NCBI RefSeq assembly: GCF_011300455.1
Contig: NZ_CP049869.1
Span: forward strand, 2,383,501-2,447,500
Source: Sphingomonas piscis
GTDB taxonomy: Bacteria; Pseudomonadota; Alphaproteobacteria; Sphingomonadales; Sphingomonadaceae
Direction of reading: 5' to 3'
DNA length: 64,000 nt
The notes beneath the pieces are model-generated. The model searched no databases, had not been told where the DNA came from, and worked only from the letters and a program-made list of their open reading frames with translations. The translations under genes were made by a program, and so were the position numbers. Shown piece by piece: positions 18,028 to 28,122 of the stretch (the stretch's first letter is position 1; every line of letters starts with the position of its first letter).

Positions 18028-19716
18028 ATGAGCTTGAGACAGGATGAGCGGGAGCCCTGGCCGCCCCGGCCGTGGATCATGGCGGCGGTGTGCGCGGTTG
18101 CGGGCCTCCTCTTCAATTGGTTGACCAAAGTTCATTCCATAGAGCCGAGCCCAGGGCGGGAGGCAGGCGCGACCTTTATCGGAATTGCGGCGATCAGCTT
18201 CGTCCTGACGGTAGAGCGGCGGCGATGGAGCTGGGCGGCCGCTTTCGCCGTGGCTTGGGGACTCGTCATCGCGCTCGTCGGCTGGTTCACCGCCAGATAC
18301 AATCAGCGGGGCGAGATCTTCGAGTGGCCGTTCCTGGCCGGCATCTTCGCGGTGGCCATCGCTGCTCCCTTGTTCCAGACCGTCCGCGACGAAGGTGCAT
18401 GGCGCATCCCTTACGAGCGTCTCCATCGTCATGCCTGGGTGGACGGCGTGATCGCGGGCGCGAGCCTGTTCTTCACCGGCGTCGCCTTCGTCCTGGCTTT
18501 CCTCATCGGCGCCTTGTTCGACCTGATCGGAATCCGCCTGATCAAGGACCTGCTGAACGACAGCTGGTTCGGCTGGATGCTCGCCGGCATCGCGTTCGGC
18601 GGCGCGCTGGGCCTCCTTCGTGAGCGCGATGCGTTGCTGGGTACCCTTCATCGCCTCGTGATGGTGGTCTTCTCTGTCATGGCGCCGGTGCTCGCCGCCG
18701 CCCTGACCATCTTCCTGATCAGCTTTCCGCTGACGGGCTTCAAGGATCACGGCCCCTTCGACGGCGCGACTCCCGTCCTGTTGGCGCTCGCTGTTGCAGC
18801 CTTCGTCTTCACCAATGCCGTGATCGGCGACGGAAGGCAGGAAAGGTCCCCGAGCCGCGTTCTTCTGCTGTCAGCGCTGATCTTGATCCTGACCATCCTC
18901 CCGCTTGGGCTTCTCTCGGCATGGTCCCTGGGGCAGCGGATCGGACAATATGGCTGGACGCCCGAGCGGATGTGGGGCGTCGTCGCTATTGGGGTGACGA
19001 TCGCCTATGGCGCTGCCGGCTGGTGGTCGGCCATTCGCCGCCAGCTCGAATTCGACGAGGCGCTTCGTCCTGTTCAGATCAAGCTGGCGATCGGCCTGTG
19101 CGCGCTCGCCCTGTTCCTGGCACTTCCGATCGTCGATTTCGGCGCGGTATCGGCCAACTCGCAACTCGCGCGGCTTCACCGCGGTCAGGTCGATGCAGCC
19201 AAGTTCGACTGGCAGGCGATGGCGTTCGAGTTCGGGCCCGCCGGCCGCAGGCGCCTTGCCGACATTGCAAGGACCGGCCCAGCGGATCAGCGCGTGATGG
19301 CGAGTGCCGCGCTGAAGTCCAAGGGGCGCTACGAAGTCCAGGAGGCGGTTGAGGCGGCCACGGCTGCGCCCTTGGTTCGGCAGAATCTGCGGGTCGTCCC
19401 GGCCGGAACGGCGGTGCCCGAAGGAGCGATGGCGGTGATCGAGCGCAGCAGCTGGTGCCGGGAGGCGACCTGCGTGCTGACCTTTGTCGATGCAGATAAG
19501 GCGATCCTCGCGGGAAGTCAGGCCAGGGATGGGCAGGTGCAGAGCCTGCGCATCGGCCGCGGGGAAGATGGGCGGTGGAACCAGTATGACGACTGGCAGC
19601 CGTACGCCCGCGTCACGCCGCCGCGGCCGAACCTCGACGGTAAGGCGGAGATCCGCACCGTTCAGCGGCGACAACTCTTCATCGACGGCAAGCCGGTGGG
19701 TGACGTCTTCGAATAG
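18028..19716 (+). CDS. DUF4153-type multi-pass membrane protein
   Basis: A 562-residue integral membrane protein. About ten hydrophobic helices cover residues 17-370, followed by a soluble C-terminal region of about 190 residues with Cys pairs (SSWCREATCVLTFVD). The helical part matches the DUF4153 pattern as I know it. The function of the family is unknown. AGGGGA lies 6 nt before ATG 18028. It stands alone between small genes and the gatCAB operon. Confidence 0.7.
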   Translation: MSLRQDEREPWPPRPWIMAAVCAVAGLLFNWLTKVHSIEPSPGREAGATFIGIAAISFVLTVERRRWSWAAAFAVAWGLVIALVGWFTARYNQRGEIFEWPFLAGIFAVAIAAPLFQTVRDEGAWRIPYERLHRHAWVDGVIAGASLFFTGVAFVLAFLIGALFDLIGIRLIKDLLNDSWFGWMLAGIAFGGALGLLRERDALLGTLHRLVMVVFSVMAPVLAAALTIFLISFPLTGFKDHGPFDGATPVLLALAVAAFVFTNAVIGDGRQERSPSRVLLLSALILILTILPLGLLSAWSLGQRIGQYGWTPERMWGVVAIGVTIAYGAAGWWSAIRRQLEFDEALRPVQIKLAIGLCALALFLALPIVDFGAVSANSQLARLHRGQVDAAKFDWQAMAFEFGPAGRRRLADIARTGPADQRVMASAALKSKGRYEVQEAVEAATAAPLVRQNLRVVPAGTAVPEGAMAVIERSSWCREATCVLTFVDADKAILAGSQARDGQVQSLRIGRGEDGRWNQYDDWQPYARVTPPRPNLDGKAEIRTVQRRQLFIDGKPVGDVFE

Positions 19717-19789
19717 CCGCCTTGAAGGGCAGGGGAGCGCCTGCTAGCCGCGCCCCAAGGTTCGCTCCGCGAACCGTCTTGAGGAAGAC

Positions 19790-20077
19790 ATGTCCGTAGA
19801 TACGAATACCGTCAGGCACATCGCCAAGCTGGCGCGGCTTGCCATGAGTGAGGAGGAGCTGGAAAGGCTCGTGCCTGAGCTCAACAACATTCTCGGCTGG
19901 GTCGAACAGCTCGGTGAAGTGAACACCGATGGTGTTGAGCCGCTCACCGCGGTGATTGATCAGAAGCTGCGCCTTCGCGACGACGTGGTGAACGACGGCA
20001 ACTGCCGCGACGAGGTGCTGGCCAACGCACCGGACGCGCAGCACGGCTTTTTCGCGGTTCCGAAGGTGATCGAATAG
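19790..20077 (+). CDS. gatC: Asp-tRNA(Asn)/Glu-tRNA(Gln) amidotransferase subunit C
   Basis: A 95-residue small subunit that holds GatA and GatB together in the tRNA-dependent amidotransferase. Typical features are [20 protein letters not shown] at the N-terminus and a C-terminal end [18 protein letters not shown] precedes ATG 19790. A perfect 7-bp hairpin (GGTTCGC-TCC-GCGAACC, 19759-19775) lies just upstream in the leader. The stop overlaps the gatA start by 1 nt. Confidence 0.96.
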   Translation: MSVDTNTVRHIAKLARLAMSEEELERLVPELNNILGWVEQLGEVNTDGVEPLTAVIDQKLRLRDDVVNDGNCRDEVLANAPDAQHGFFAVPKVIE

Positions 20078-21555
20078 TGTCGGAGCTGACCCTCAAGACC
20101 ATCGCCGAACTGCGGGATGGCTTCCGCTCGGGTGAGTTCACCGCGCTAGAAATCGCTGAAGCGTTCAATGCCGCGGTTGTGGCCGGGCGTCAGTTGAACG
20201 CCTACACGGTCGAGACTCCTGACGATGCAATCGCCTGCGCCAATGCCGCCGATGAGGCTCGAGGCTCTGGCGAACTGGGCGCGCTCGCCGGCATTCCGCT
20301 CGGCATCAAGGACCTGTTTGCGACCAAGGGTGTGGACAGCACCTCGGGAAGCAACATCCTCAAGGGCTTCAAGCCGGAATATGAAAGCACCGTCACCGCC
20401 AAGCTGCGGGCGGCGGGCGCCGGCATGCTGGGCAAGCTCAACATGGACGAGTTCGCGATGGGCTCGTCCAACGAGACCAGCGCCTACGGCCCGGTTCTGT
20501 CCCCATGGAAGCGCAATGACGGCGGCAATGCAGCGTTGACCCCTGGCGGAAGCTCGGGCGGATCGGCGGCGGCAGTCGCGGCGGGTCTTGCGCCGGGCGT
20601 TACCGGGACGGACACCGGAGGTTCGATCCGCCAGCCGGCGGCGTTTACCGGCATCACCGGAATCAAGCCGACATACGGCCGCTGCTCGCGCTGGGGCATC
20701 GTCGCGTTCGCAAGCTCGCTCGATCAGGCCGGGCCAATGGCGCGCGACGTACGCGATTGCGCCATCCTGCTGGAGGCGATGGCCGGCTTCGATGCCAAGG
20801 ATTCGACCTCGCTGGACCTCCCGGTGCCCAAGTGGGAAGCGGGACTGTCGAGCGATCTCAAGGGCAAGCGTGTTGGTATTCCCAGGGAGTATCGCATCGA
20901 CAGCGTTCCCGCCGAAATCAACGCGCTCTGGGATCAGGGCGTCGAATGGCTTCGCGACGCCGGCGCTGAGCCGGTCGAGATCAGCCTGCCGCACACCAAA
21001 CATGCGCTGCCCACCTATTACATCATCGCGCCGGCGGAGGCCTCGTCCAACCTCGCGCGCTACGACGGCGTTCGCTACGGCATGCGCGAGGTACCGGAAG
21101 GCGGCAATCTCGACGCCATGTATGCCACAACCCGCGCTGCAGGCTTCGGCGACGAGGTGAAGCGCCGGATCATGATCGGCACCTATGTGCTCTCGGCCGG
21201 TTTCTACGACGCCTACTTCAACAAGGCGCAGCGAGTCCGCGCACTGATCAAGCGCGACTTCGCGCAAGCTTTCGAGAAGTGCGACCTGATCCTGACTCCC
21301 ACGGCGCCGTCGGCAGCGTTCGGCATCGGCGAGACGACAGGCCCGCTCGCCATGTACCTCAACGATGTGTTTGCGGTTCCGGCAAGCCTGGCAGGTCTCC
21401 CCGCGATGACCGTCCCCGGCGGTCTAGACGCGCAAGGTCTCCCGCTCGGGCTGCACATCATCGGCAATGAACTGGACGAGCAGGGCGTGCTCAACGCCGG
21501 ACTCGCGATCGAAGAACGGGCCGGCTTCACCGCCCGCCCGGAGAAGTGGTGGTAA
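20077..21555 (+). CDS. gatA: Asp-tRNA(Asn)/Glu-tRNA(Gln) amidotransferase subunit A
   Basis: Amidase subunit that releases ammonia from glutamine for transamidation of misacylated Glu-tRNA(Gln) or Asp-tRNA(Asn). The amidase-signature triad is visible as K78 (GIKDLF), cis-Ser S159 ([11 protein letters not shown]) and nucleophile S183 ([10 protein letters not shown]). It has 492 residues, the normal length. The start is GTG 20077, overlapping the gatC stop; its TAA shares a base with the gatB ATG. Confidence 0.97.
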   Translation: MSELTLKTIAELRDGFRSGEFTALEIAEAFNAAVVAGRQLNAYTVETPDDAIACANAADEARGSGELGALAGIPLGIKDLFATKGVDSTSGSNILKGFKPEYESTVTAKLRAAGAGMLGKLNMDEFAMGSSNETSAYGPVLSPWKRNDGGNAALTPGGSSGGSAAAVAAGLAPGVTGTDTGGSIRQPAAFTGITGIKPTYGRCSRWGIVAFASSLDQAGPMARDVRDCAILLEAMAGFDAKDSTSLDLPVPKWEAGLSSDLKGKRVGIPREYRIDSVPAEINALWDQGVEWLRDAGAEPVEISLPHTKHALPTYYIIAPAEASSNLARYDGVRYGMREVPEGGNLDAMYATTRAAGFGDEVKRRIMIGTYVLSAGFYDAYFNKAQRVRALIKRDFAQAFEKCDLILTPTAPSAAFGIGETTGPLAMYLNDVFAVPASLAGLPAMTVPGGLDAQGLPLGLHIIGNELDEQGVLNAGLAIEERAGFTARPEKWW

Positions 21556-23033
21556 TGGCTGACGCAGGCGCTCCTTTCCGCATCAGAGGTGCAACCGGCG
21601 ACTGGGAGGTCGTAGTCGGCCTTGAAGTCCATGCGCAGATCACCGCCACCGCGTCGAAGCTGTTCTCCGGCGCGGCAACCGCCTTTGGGGCGGAGCCGAA
21701 CACGCAGGTGAGTCTGGTGGACGCGGCGATGCCCGGCATGCTCCCGGTGCCCAACCGCGAGTGCATACGCCAGGCAGTCCGCACCGGCATGGCGATCGAT
21801 GCCCAGATCAACAAATGGTCGCGCTTCGACCGGAAGAACTACTTCTACGCCGACCTTCCGCAGGGTTACCAGATCAGCCAGCTCTACCATCCTCTGGTGG
21901 GTGAGGGCGAAGTGACCGTTCTCCTCGACGAAAAGGACGAGAGCAGCGCCCGGACAATCGGTGTTGAGCGCATTCACGTCGAGCAGGATGCGGGCAAGCT
22001 GATGCACGACCAGCATCCGACCATGAGCTACGTCGACCTCAATCGGTCGGGCGTTGCGCTGATGGAGATCGTGTCCAAGCCGGACATGCGCTCGCCTGCA
22101 GAAGCCGGAGCCTACCTGCGCAAGCTCCGCGCAGTCCTCCGCTACGTCGGCTCGTGCGACGGCAATATGGAGGAAGGCTCGATGCGCGCCGACGTCAATG
22201 TCAGCGTGCGCAAGCCCGGAGACGCGTTCGGCACCCGCACCGAGACCAAGAACGTCAATTCCGTCCGCTTCGTCATGCAGGTGATCGAGCATGAGGCGCG
22301 GCGTCAGGTCGACCTGATCGAGGAAGGCGGCGAGGTCGCGCAGGAAACCCGGCTGTTCGACCCGGACAAGGGCGTCACGCGGACGCTGCGCTCGAAGGAA
22401 GATGCGCACGATTACCGCTACTTCCCCGATCCCGACCTGCTGCCACTGGAACTGGACGACGCCTTCCTGGAGGAGTGCCGCGCCAGCCTTCCCGAACTGC
22501 CCGACGCCAAGCGCAAGCGCTACGAAGCGCACGGCATTACCGCTTACAACGCGGCTGTTCTGACGGCGGAAGTCGAAAGCGCGCGCTGGTTCGATGCGCT
22601 GCTCGATGCAGGCGCTGAACCGAAGGCTGCAGCCAATTGGGTGACGTCCGAGCTGTTCGGCGCGCTGAACCGCCTCGGCAAGGACATCGAAGACAGCCCG
22701 GTAACGCCCGTTCAGGCTGCGGAACTGCTCGGCCTGGTCGCCGACGGCACCATCAGCGGCACCATCGCCAAGCAGGTATTCGAGATCATGCTGGAGAGCG
22801 GCGATGGCGCAGCCAGCATCGTCGAGAGCCGTGGCCTAAAGCAGACCAGCGACACGGGCGCGATCGACGCCGAGATCGACAAGATCCTTGCCGCCAATGC
22901 CGAAAAGGTCGAGCAGTACAAGGCGGGCAAGGAGGCTCTCTTCGGCTTCTTCGTCGGGCAGACGATGAAGGCGATGGGCGGCAAGGCCAACCCACAGGTG
23001 GTGAACGAACGCCTCCGGGCAAAGCTGTCATGA
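21555..23033 (+). CDS. gatB: Asp-tRNA(Asn)/Glu-tRNA(Gln) amidotransferase subunit B
   Basis: Kinase/transferase subunit that activates the tRNA-bound Glu or Asp. Motifs present are [10 protein letters not shown], [13 protein letters not shown] and HIEQDAGK-type ([12 protein letters not shown]). A C-terminal YqeY-like tail ends [13 protein letters not shown]. It has 492 residues. The start ATG 21555 overlaps the gatA stop (TAATG); the open frame to 21546 is within gatA. Having gatCAB implies that at least one of AsnRS or GlnRS may be missing in this organism. Confidence 0.97.
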   Translation: MADAGAPFRIRGATGDWEVVVGLEVHAQITATASKLFSGAATAFGAEPNTQVSLVDAAMPGMLPVPNRECIRQAVRTGMAIDAQINKWSRFDRKNYFYADLPQGYQISQLYHPLVGEGEVTVLLDEKDESSARTIGVERIHVEQDAGKLMHDQHPTMSYVDLNRSGVALMEIVSKPDMRSPAEAGAYLRKLRAVLRYVGSCDGNMEEGSMRADVNVSVRKPGDAFGTRTETKNVNSVRFVMQVIEHEARRQVDLIEEGGEVAQETRLFDPDKGVTRTLRSKEDAHDYRYFPDPDLLPLELDDAFLEECRASLPELPDAKRKRYEAHGITAYNAAVLTAEVESARWFDALLDAGAEPKAAANWVTSELFGALNRLGKDIEDSPVTPVQAAELLGLVADGTISGTIAKQVFEIMLESGDGAASIVESRGLKQTSDTGAIDAEIDKILAANAEKVEQYKAGKEALFGFFVGQTMKAMGGKANPQVVNERLRAKLS

Positions 23034-23065
23034 TGGTGTCACCGAGAGCGGCTTAGCGGGAGCTT

Positions 23066-24673
23066 ATGCGCAAGCTCGCTTTCATCGCCGCCGCTCTTGG
23101 TCTCGCCGCAACGCCGGCTGCCGCAAAGCCGCCCAAGCTTCTGGTCGTCATATCGATCGACCAACTCTCGGGCGACCTGTTCGACGAATATCGCCCGCAT
23201 TTCACGGGCGGCCTTGCGCGGCTGGCGGGGGGAACGGCGTTCCGCAACGCTTATCAGAGCCATGCGACGACCCAGACCTGCCCGGGCCATGCGACGCTCC
23301 TGACCGGCGGCCGGCCGGCACGCACCGGCATCATCGCGAACAACTGGTACAATTTCGCGGCGCCACGCGCAGACAAGCAGGTCTATTGCGCGGAAGACGA
23401 GACGGCGCCCGGCACCACGTCCGACAAGTATAAGGTCTCGCCCGTCCACCTGAAAATGCCGGTGCTTGGCGAATTGATGAAACGCCGCTGGCCATTGTCG
23501 CGGAGCGTCGCCGTGGCCGGCAAGGACCGTTCCGCGGTTATGATGGGCGGCCACACGCCCGACCAGCGCTGGTATTGGGCCGATGGGAGCTTCGTGACGG
23601 ACCTTCCCGTTGGTCCACCTCCACGCTCGGTCGCCCTGGCCAACAGCGCGGCGAAGCAGGCGATCGCAACCGCACGGGCGCCGCTTCAGCCTCCACCGCT
23701 TTGTGCCGCGAAGGCGCAGCCGCTGGTGATCCCCACGGTCAAGTACCGGATCGGTGATGGCCGCTTCGACCGCGCGGCGGGGGATGAAGACGCGTTCCAC
23801 GACTCTCCCGAGTTCGACGCGGCGACATTGGCGCTTGCGGCATCGCTCGTTCAGGAGCTTGGACTGGGCAAGGGGCGCGCGACTGATCTTCTCGCTGTCA
23901 GCCTTTCCGCGACGGACTACGTCGGCCATAAATTCGGCCCAGGCGGGCAGGAGATGTGCCTGCAATTGCTGTCGGTCGACCGCGATCTTGGCGGTTTCTT
24001 CGGGATGCTCGATCGCGCCGGGATCGATTATGCGGTCGCGCTTTCCGCGGATCATGGCGGGCAGGACGCGCCGGAGCGGCTGCGACTCAACGGCGTAGCC
24101 GCCACGCGCATCAGCAATGCGCTGTCCAAGGCCGCGGTAGGCCACACGATTGCGCGTCAGCTCGGCCTCCCCAAGTCGCCGCTGAAGACTTACGGCGGGG
24201 CGATCTACGTAGACGGCAGCTTGCCTGCTGAAACTCGGCAGAAGATCGTTGCCGCGGCGCTTCCCCGGTACCGCGCCGACCGGCAGGTTGCGGCAGCCTT
24301 CACCAAAGCCGAATTGATCGCGACGTCGATGCCGACGGGGTCGCCCGTGAACTGGACGCTGATCCAGCGGGCGCGCGCGTCCTTCGATCCTGCGCGCTCG
24401 GGCGACATCACCGTACTGCTGAAGCCGAACATCAACCCGGTCCACGAGCCCGACGATTCCGTTGCAACGCACGGCAGTCCTTATGATTACGACCGTCGTG
24501 TGCCACTGCTGTTCTGGCGCAAGGGAATGAAGCCGGTGCTTCGCAACGATGCGGTCGAGACGGTGGACCTGATGCCGACGCTTGCGGGCCTGATCCGCCT
24601 TCCGCTGACGCCCGGATCGGTCGACGGCAAGTGCCTCAAGACTGTTCCCGGAGTGCGTTGCCCATCCCGCTAA
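23066..24673 (+). CDS. Secreted alkaline phosphatase, PhoK/PafA-like
   Basis: A 535-residue periplasmic or secreted phosphatase of the alkaline phosphatase superfamily. The signal peptide is residues 1-20 (ends AAA). The metal ligand D32 is in ISIDQ, and the nucleophile is probably T71 in TQTCPGHAT. Further metal-site segments are SATDYVGHKFG and SADHGGQ, with a C-terminal HGSPYDYD. This arrangement is that of the single-Thr enzymes described from Sphingomonas (SPAP/PhoK) and Elizabethkingia (PafA), not E. coli PhoA. It would release phosphate from organic monoesters. It follows gatB by 32 nt with its own GGGAG site. No Pho box was recognised. Confidence 0.85.
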   Translation: MRKLAFIAAALGLAATPAAAKPPKLLVVISIDQLSGDLFDEYRPHFTGGLARLAGGTAFRNAYQSHATTQTCPGHATLLTGGRPARTGIIANNWYNFAAPRADKQVYCAEDETAPGTTSDKYKVSPVHLKMPVLGELMKRRWPLSRSVAVAGKDRSAVMMGGHTPDQRWYWADGSFVTDLPVGPPPRSVALANSAAKQAIATARAPLQPPPLCAAKAQPLVIPTVKYRIGDGRFDRAAGDEDAFHDSPEFDAATLALAASLVQELGLGKGRATDLLAVSLSATDYVGHKFGPGGQEMCLQLLSVDRDLGGFFGMLDRAGIDYAVALSADHGGQDAPERLRLNGVAATRISNALSKAAVGHTIARQLGLPKSPLKTYGGAIYVDGSLPAETRQKIVAAALPRYRADRQVAAAFTKAELIATSMPTGSPVNWTLIQRARASFDPARSGDITVLLKPNINPVHEPDDSVATHGSPYDYDRRVPLLFWRKGMKPVLRNDAVETVDLMPTLAGLIRLPLTPGSVDGKCLKTVPGVRCPSR

Positions 24674-24774
24674 GTCCCTCACTTTTATAGAATTTTCACG
24701 ATCCGTTCAGCTTTGGGACGGCAATCCGGAACCTGGGGGCCGGCTGCATGGTTGCCGTCCTGTAGGAGAGGATT

Positions 24775-25545
24775 ATGCGCCGCTTAGGGCTTGCGTTCGC
24801 CTTGGCTCTTGTCGTGCCGCTGAGCGCCTGCGTGCAGACGCGTCAATTCGCCGACGTCGACTTCGCGCCGCCGCGGGGCGATTATCGCCTGCTGGTCATG
24901 CGTCCCGACGTGACGGTGAATTCGCTGACGATGGGCGGCTTGCCCGAGGCGCGCGCCGATTGGACCGAGCAGGCGCGCGCGAACATCATCGCCGCGCTCC
25001 GCACGCAGCAGGCGACCCGCGGCGGCAAGACGCAGATCCTTGCCCGCCGCAACGAGCTTCCCGGAGTCAATGAGGAGACGGTTGCCGATCTCGAGCGGCT
25101 CCATGCCGCGGTCGGCAACTCCATCGCCATGCACAAATATATGGGTGCTTACCTGCCGACGAAGCGCGGCAAGGGCATCGAATATACGCTCGGTGAGGAT
25201 GCGGTGCAGATCGGTCGCAAGACCGGCTATGAATATGCGCTCTTCCTTTATGCTCAGGACAATATCGCCTCGACAGGACGGACCGCGATGCAGGTGCTGG
25301 GCATCGCCGGTTGCGCGATTGGATTCTGCGCACCGAGCGGCGGCAGCAGCCAAATGGCCTATGCGTCCCTGGTCGACCTTCGCACCGGCGAAGTGGTGTG
25401 GTTCAACGTGCTCCAGACGGGCAGTCAGCTCCCCGGCGTGAGGTTCGGTGACATCCGTTCGCCCGACGGCGCCGCGCAGATGGTTGACCGCCTTCTTGAT
25501 CGCATGAAGCCGGGTCGGCTGCAGCGCCGCATGCAGGGGTCCTGA
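24775..25545 (+). CDS. Putative lipoprotein upstream of M48 protease
   Basis: A 256-residue protein with a lipoprotein signal (LALVVPLSAC; Cys at residue 19). The mature part has no motif I can name. It includes a glycine-rich segment with two Cys (GIAGCAIGFCAPSGGSSQMAYASLVDLRTGEVVWFNVL), which resembles curli/LpoB-like alpha-beta lipoprotein folds in the phrase VDLRTGEVVW. TAGGAGAGG precedes ATG 24775. It is first in a three-gene operon with the metalloprotease (4-nt gap) and a second lipoprotein. Confidence 0.7.
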   Translation: MRRLGLAFALALVVPLSACVQTRQFADVDFAPPRGDYRLLVMRPDVTVNSLTMGGLPEARADWTEQARANIIAALRTQQATRGGKTQILARRNELPGVNEETVADLERLHAAVGNSIAMHKYMGAYLPTKRGKGIEYTLGEDAVQIGRKTGYEYALFLYAQDNIASTGRTAMQVLGIAGCAIGFCAPSGGSSQMAYASLVDLRTGEVVWFNVLQTGSQLPGVRFGDIRSPDGAAQMVDRLLDRMKPGRLQRRMQGS

Positions 25546-25549
25546 CGCC

Positions 25550-26776
25550 ATGTGCATGCGCTGTTTCGAAACGTCGCGCCGCAACCTGCTGATCGGCGGT
25601 GGCACCTTGGCGGCTGCGCTCGGGACCGGCGCCGCGACTGCCCGAGTCCGGCCGCAGGACATGGTGCCGCTGATCGGCCCCGGTTACCGTCCCGTCGATG
25701 CCGACGAAAAGGGCATGTGGCAGCAGATGGAGCGGGTGGAGGAGGAGATTTCCGGCTCCAACCTGCTGGTCAAGGATCCTACGGTCACCTCCTACCTGCA
25801 GAACATCATCGCTGACGTCGGCGGGCCGGCGGCCAAGGACATGCGAATCTATCTGGCGCGCGTGCCCGACTTCAACGCCATGATGTTCCCGACCGGCTTT
25901 TCGGTCGTCTTCACCGGGCTGCTGCTGCGCATGCGCAACGAGGCGCAGCTTGCCGGCGTAATCGCCCACGAATCCGGCCATTTCCTGCGCAAGCACCAGA
26001 TCCGCAGCTGGCGCGACCTCAAGCGCAAGTCGGATCTGTTCGCGGTCGGTCAGATGGCGCTCGGCGGGATTGCTGGTGCCACCGGAGCTTATGTCGGTGA
26101 CATCGCCCAACTGGCGGAGCTCGGCACCATCCTCTCGCTGCTTCAGTACAGCCGCGGCATGGAGGCGGAGGCGGATGCGATGGGCGCGCGCCTGCTGGCC
26201 GAGCAAGGCTATCCGGCGATCGAGATGTCCACCACCTGGTCTCAGCTGATCGGCGAGGAGGAGGCCAGCGCCCGCTATCGCCGCAAGCGCCGCCGCCGGC
26301 GCTACAGCCTGTTCGAAACTCACCCATCGCCGGAAAGCCGTCTGGCCGACCTGCGCGCGATCGCGGCGGAGGTGACGGTTCCTGGCCGCCGCTACGACGA
26401 CCGCCGCGCCCGCTACTTGCAGGCGATCGGCGGTATCCGCCCGATGCTGCTCGACGATCAGGTCAAGCTCAACGACCCGGGTGCAAGCCAGTACCTGATC
26501 GAGACGCTCGCGAAGGATGGCTGGAACGGCTTGCTGCGGTTCTACGAAGCGGAGGTCTGGCGGCTTCGCAACCGCGCGGGCGACGATCAGCGGGCGGCAC
26601 AGGGCTATGCGGTCGCCGTATCCTACCCCGACGCGCCCGCCGACGCGTGGCGCTGGCATGGCCTGTCGCTGATGAAGCAGGGGCGGCAGGCGGAGGCCAG
26701 GTCTGCGCTGCAGCGCTACCTCAAGATGGCGCCAAGCGCGCCCGACGCGCCGTTCATCCGGCAAATGGCAGGCTGA
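25550..26776 (+). CDS. M48-family metalloprotease with twin-arginine-like signal (BepA-like)
   Basis: A 408-residue protein. The zinc motif is HESGH at residues 140-144, with the third ligand probably E205 in EAEADAMG. The helical C-terminal part (residues 310-405) ends with a TPR-like stretch (AWRWHGLSLMKQGRQAEARSALQRYLKM), as in BepA/YfgC-type outer-membrane quality-control proteases. The N-terminus MCMRCFETSRRNLLIGGG has a paired Arg before a hydrophobic run, suggesting Tat export. An unusual CxxC lies ahead of it, and an in-frame ATG at 25556 would remove one Cys. It lies between two lipoprotein genes. Confidence 0.85.
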   Translation: MCMRCFETSRRNLLIGGGTLAAALGTGAATARVRPQDMVPLIGPGYRPVDADEKGMWQQMERVEEEISGSNLLVKDPTVTSYLQNIIADVGGPAAKDMRIYLARVPDFNAMMFPTGFSVVFTGLLLRMRNEAQLAGVIAHESGHFLRKHQIRSWRDLKRKSDLFAVGQMALGGIAGATGAYVGDIAQLAELGTILSLLQYSRGMEAEADAMGARLLAEQGYPAIEMSTTWSQLIGEEEASARYRRKRRRRRYSLFETHPSPESRLADLRAIAAEVTVPGRRYDDRRARYLQAIGGIRPMLLDDQVKLNDPGASQYLIETLAKDGWNGLLRFYEAEVWRLRNRAGDDQRAAQGYAVAVSYPDAPADAWRWHGLSLMKQGRQAEARSALQRYLKMAPSAPDAPFIRQMAG

Positions 26777-26787
26777 AGGAGAGGTCC

Positions 26788-27414
26788 ATGAAACGCACGA
26801 TCGCCATTGTGCTCGCCTCGACATGCGCGCTGAGCGCCTGCACCGGGGTGGGCGGCGAAAGCTTCGGCAGCAGTTACTACAGCCTGGTCAGCGTCAAGCC
26901 GCGACCGGTTGCGGACGGATCGCTTGTCGTCACTCCGCCGCGCCCTTGGAACAAGCAGCGCCCGCGCTTTTTCGACGATGTTCGCTATGCCGAGGACTGG
27001 ACGCTGAACGGACCTTATCTCGACGGCATGATGTTCGTGGCGGGCCTGCCCAACAACAAATATCTGGTCCGGCAGCGGCGGACGGATGAGCGGCAGGTGC
27101 CCAAGTTCCGCTCCGACATGATGGCGCCGGAGATCACCTCGATGATCGAGACGCTGTATCGGGTGCGGGGCGGTGCCGTCGATTTCCGCACCACCGGCCT
27201 GCAGCCGAGGCCCTTCATGGGCTACAGCGGCTTCCAGTTCGACTTCGAACATCTCGACGGTGACGAACTGTGGCGCCGTGGCCGAGCCGTCGGGGCGGTC
27301 ATTAACGGCGAACTCTATTTCATCCTCGTCGATGGTGCGCGTTCACATTACTTCGGGGCGGCGCTGCCAGACTTCGAAGCGATCGTCCGCTCGGCCCGAT
27401 TGCGCGCTCGCTAG
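26788..27414 (+). CDS. Putative lipoprotein downstream of M48 protease
   Basis: A 208-residue protein with lipobox LSAC (Cys at residue 18). The mature region is rich in aromatic and Arg residues (FFDDVRYAEDWTLNGPYLDGMMFVAGLP, GYSGFQFDFEHLDGDELWRRGRAVGAVINGELYFILVDG). No family is recognised. ATG 26788 is chosen because AAGGAGAGG lies 5 nt upstream; an open extension to 26647 would overlap the protease gene. It is the third gene of the operon, so it is probably a partner or substrate presenter for the protease. Confidence 0.7.
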   Translation: MKRTIAIVLASTCALSACTGVGGESFGSSYYSLVSVKPRPVADGSLVVTPPRPWNKQRPRFFDDVRYAEDWTLNGPYLDGMMFVAGLPNNKYLVRQRRTDERQVPKFRSDMMAPEITSMIETLYRVRGGAVDFRTTGLQPRPFMGYSGFQFDFEHLDGDELWRRGRAVGAVINGELYFILVDGARSHYFGAALPDFEAIVRSARLRAR

Positions 27415-27446
27415 GAACAGCCACGCGCCTCTCTTGTTGGGGCAGC

Positions 27447-28016
27447 ATGGCGCGCAAACCCAAGACACCGGTCGAAAAGGCGGATCTCGCCGTTGCGAAG
27501 TCGTTGACGCCGTTGCGCAAGCGCAAGCCGGTGAAGATTGCAGGCACGATTAGCGACGTTGGCGACCAACCACCCATGTATCTCATCACCGGTGCGGTGC
27601 TTGCCACCGGCGTGCTGATGGGCGACCGGCGCACGGCCAAGGTTGGCTTTCGGATGCTGGCAAGCCACTTCGTCGCCATACGCCTGAAGAATCTTGCGAA
27701 ACGGCTGGTTGATCGTACGCGGCCCGACCTGATCCCCGAGCAGGGCAAGTATGAGCTGCGTAAAGGCCAAAGGTACGAAAGCGACTACAACAGCTTCCCG
27801 TCCGGCCACACCGCCAGCCCCGTGGCCATCGCCAGGGCACTGGGGCGCGAATTTCCCGGTCAGCACGGCGCCGCGCTGGCCGTCGCCGGCACCATCGGTT
27901 CGACGCAGGTCATCCGCAGCAAGCATTATCTGAGCGACGTCGTGGCAGGCGCCTTGATCGGCTTGGCGGCTGAGGCGATCGTCGACCGGTGGCTCCGCCA
28001 GATGGCGAAGCCCTAG
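27447..28016 (+). CDS. PAP2-family phosphatase
   Basis: A 189-residue membrane phosphatase with the three acid-phosphatase signature blocks: KRLVDRTRP (KX6RP-like), PSGHT and RSKHYLSDVVAG (SRX5HX3D-like). It probably dephosphorylates a lipid phosphate such as undecaprenyl pyrophosphate or phosphatidic acid at the inner membrane. It has fewer clear helices than typical members, perhaps three or four. The ribosome-binding site is GGGG before ATG 27447. Confidence 0.82.
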   Translation: MARKPKTPVEKADLAVAKSLTPLRKRKPVKIAGTISDVGDQPPMYLITGAVLATGVLMGDRRTAKVGFRMLASHFVAIRLKNLAKRLVDRTRPDLIPEQGKYELRKGQRYESDYNSFPSGHTASPVAIARALGREFPGQHGAALAVAGTIGSTQVIRSKHYLSDVVAGALIGLAAEAIVDRWLRQMAKP

Positions 28017-28122
28017 CGAACCACCGGATCTAGTGGCGGCGGTTGCCCCGGCTCGCCCGGTAGGTCCGGCAACTCTTCCGGCAGATGCTCGGGCTCGGAT
28101 GGGTCGGGCGGAACGCTCGCCA

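Noticed and set aside
17849..18031. Plus-strand ORF of 60 residues
   Set aside because: No good ribosome-binding site and no motif; it overlaps the DUF4153 start region.
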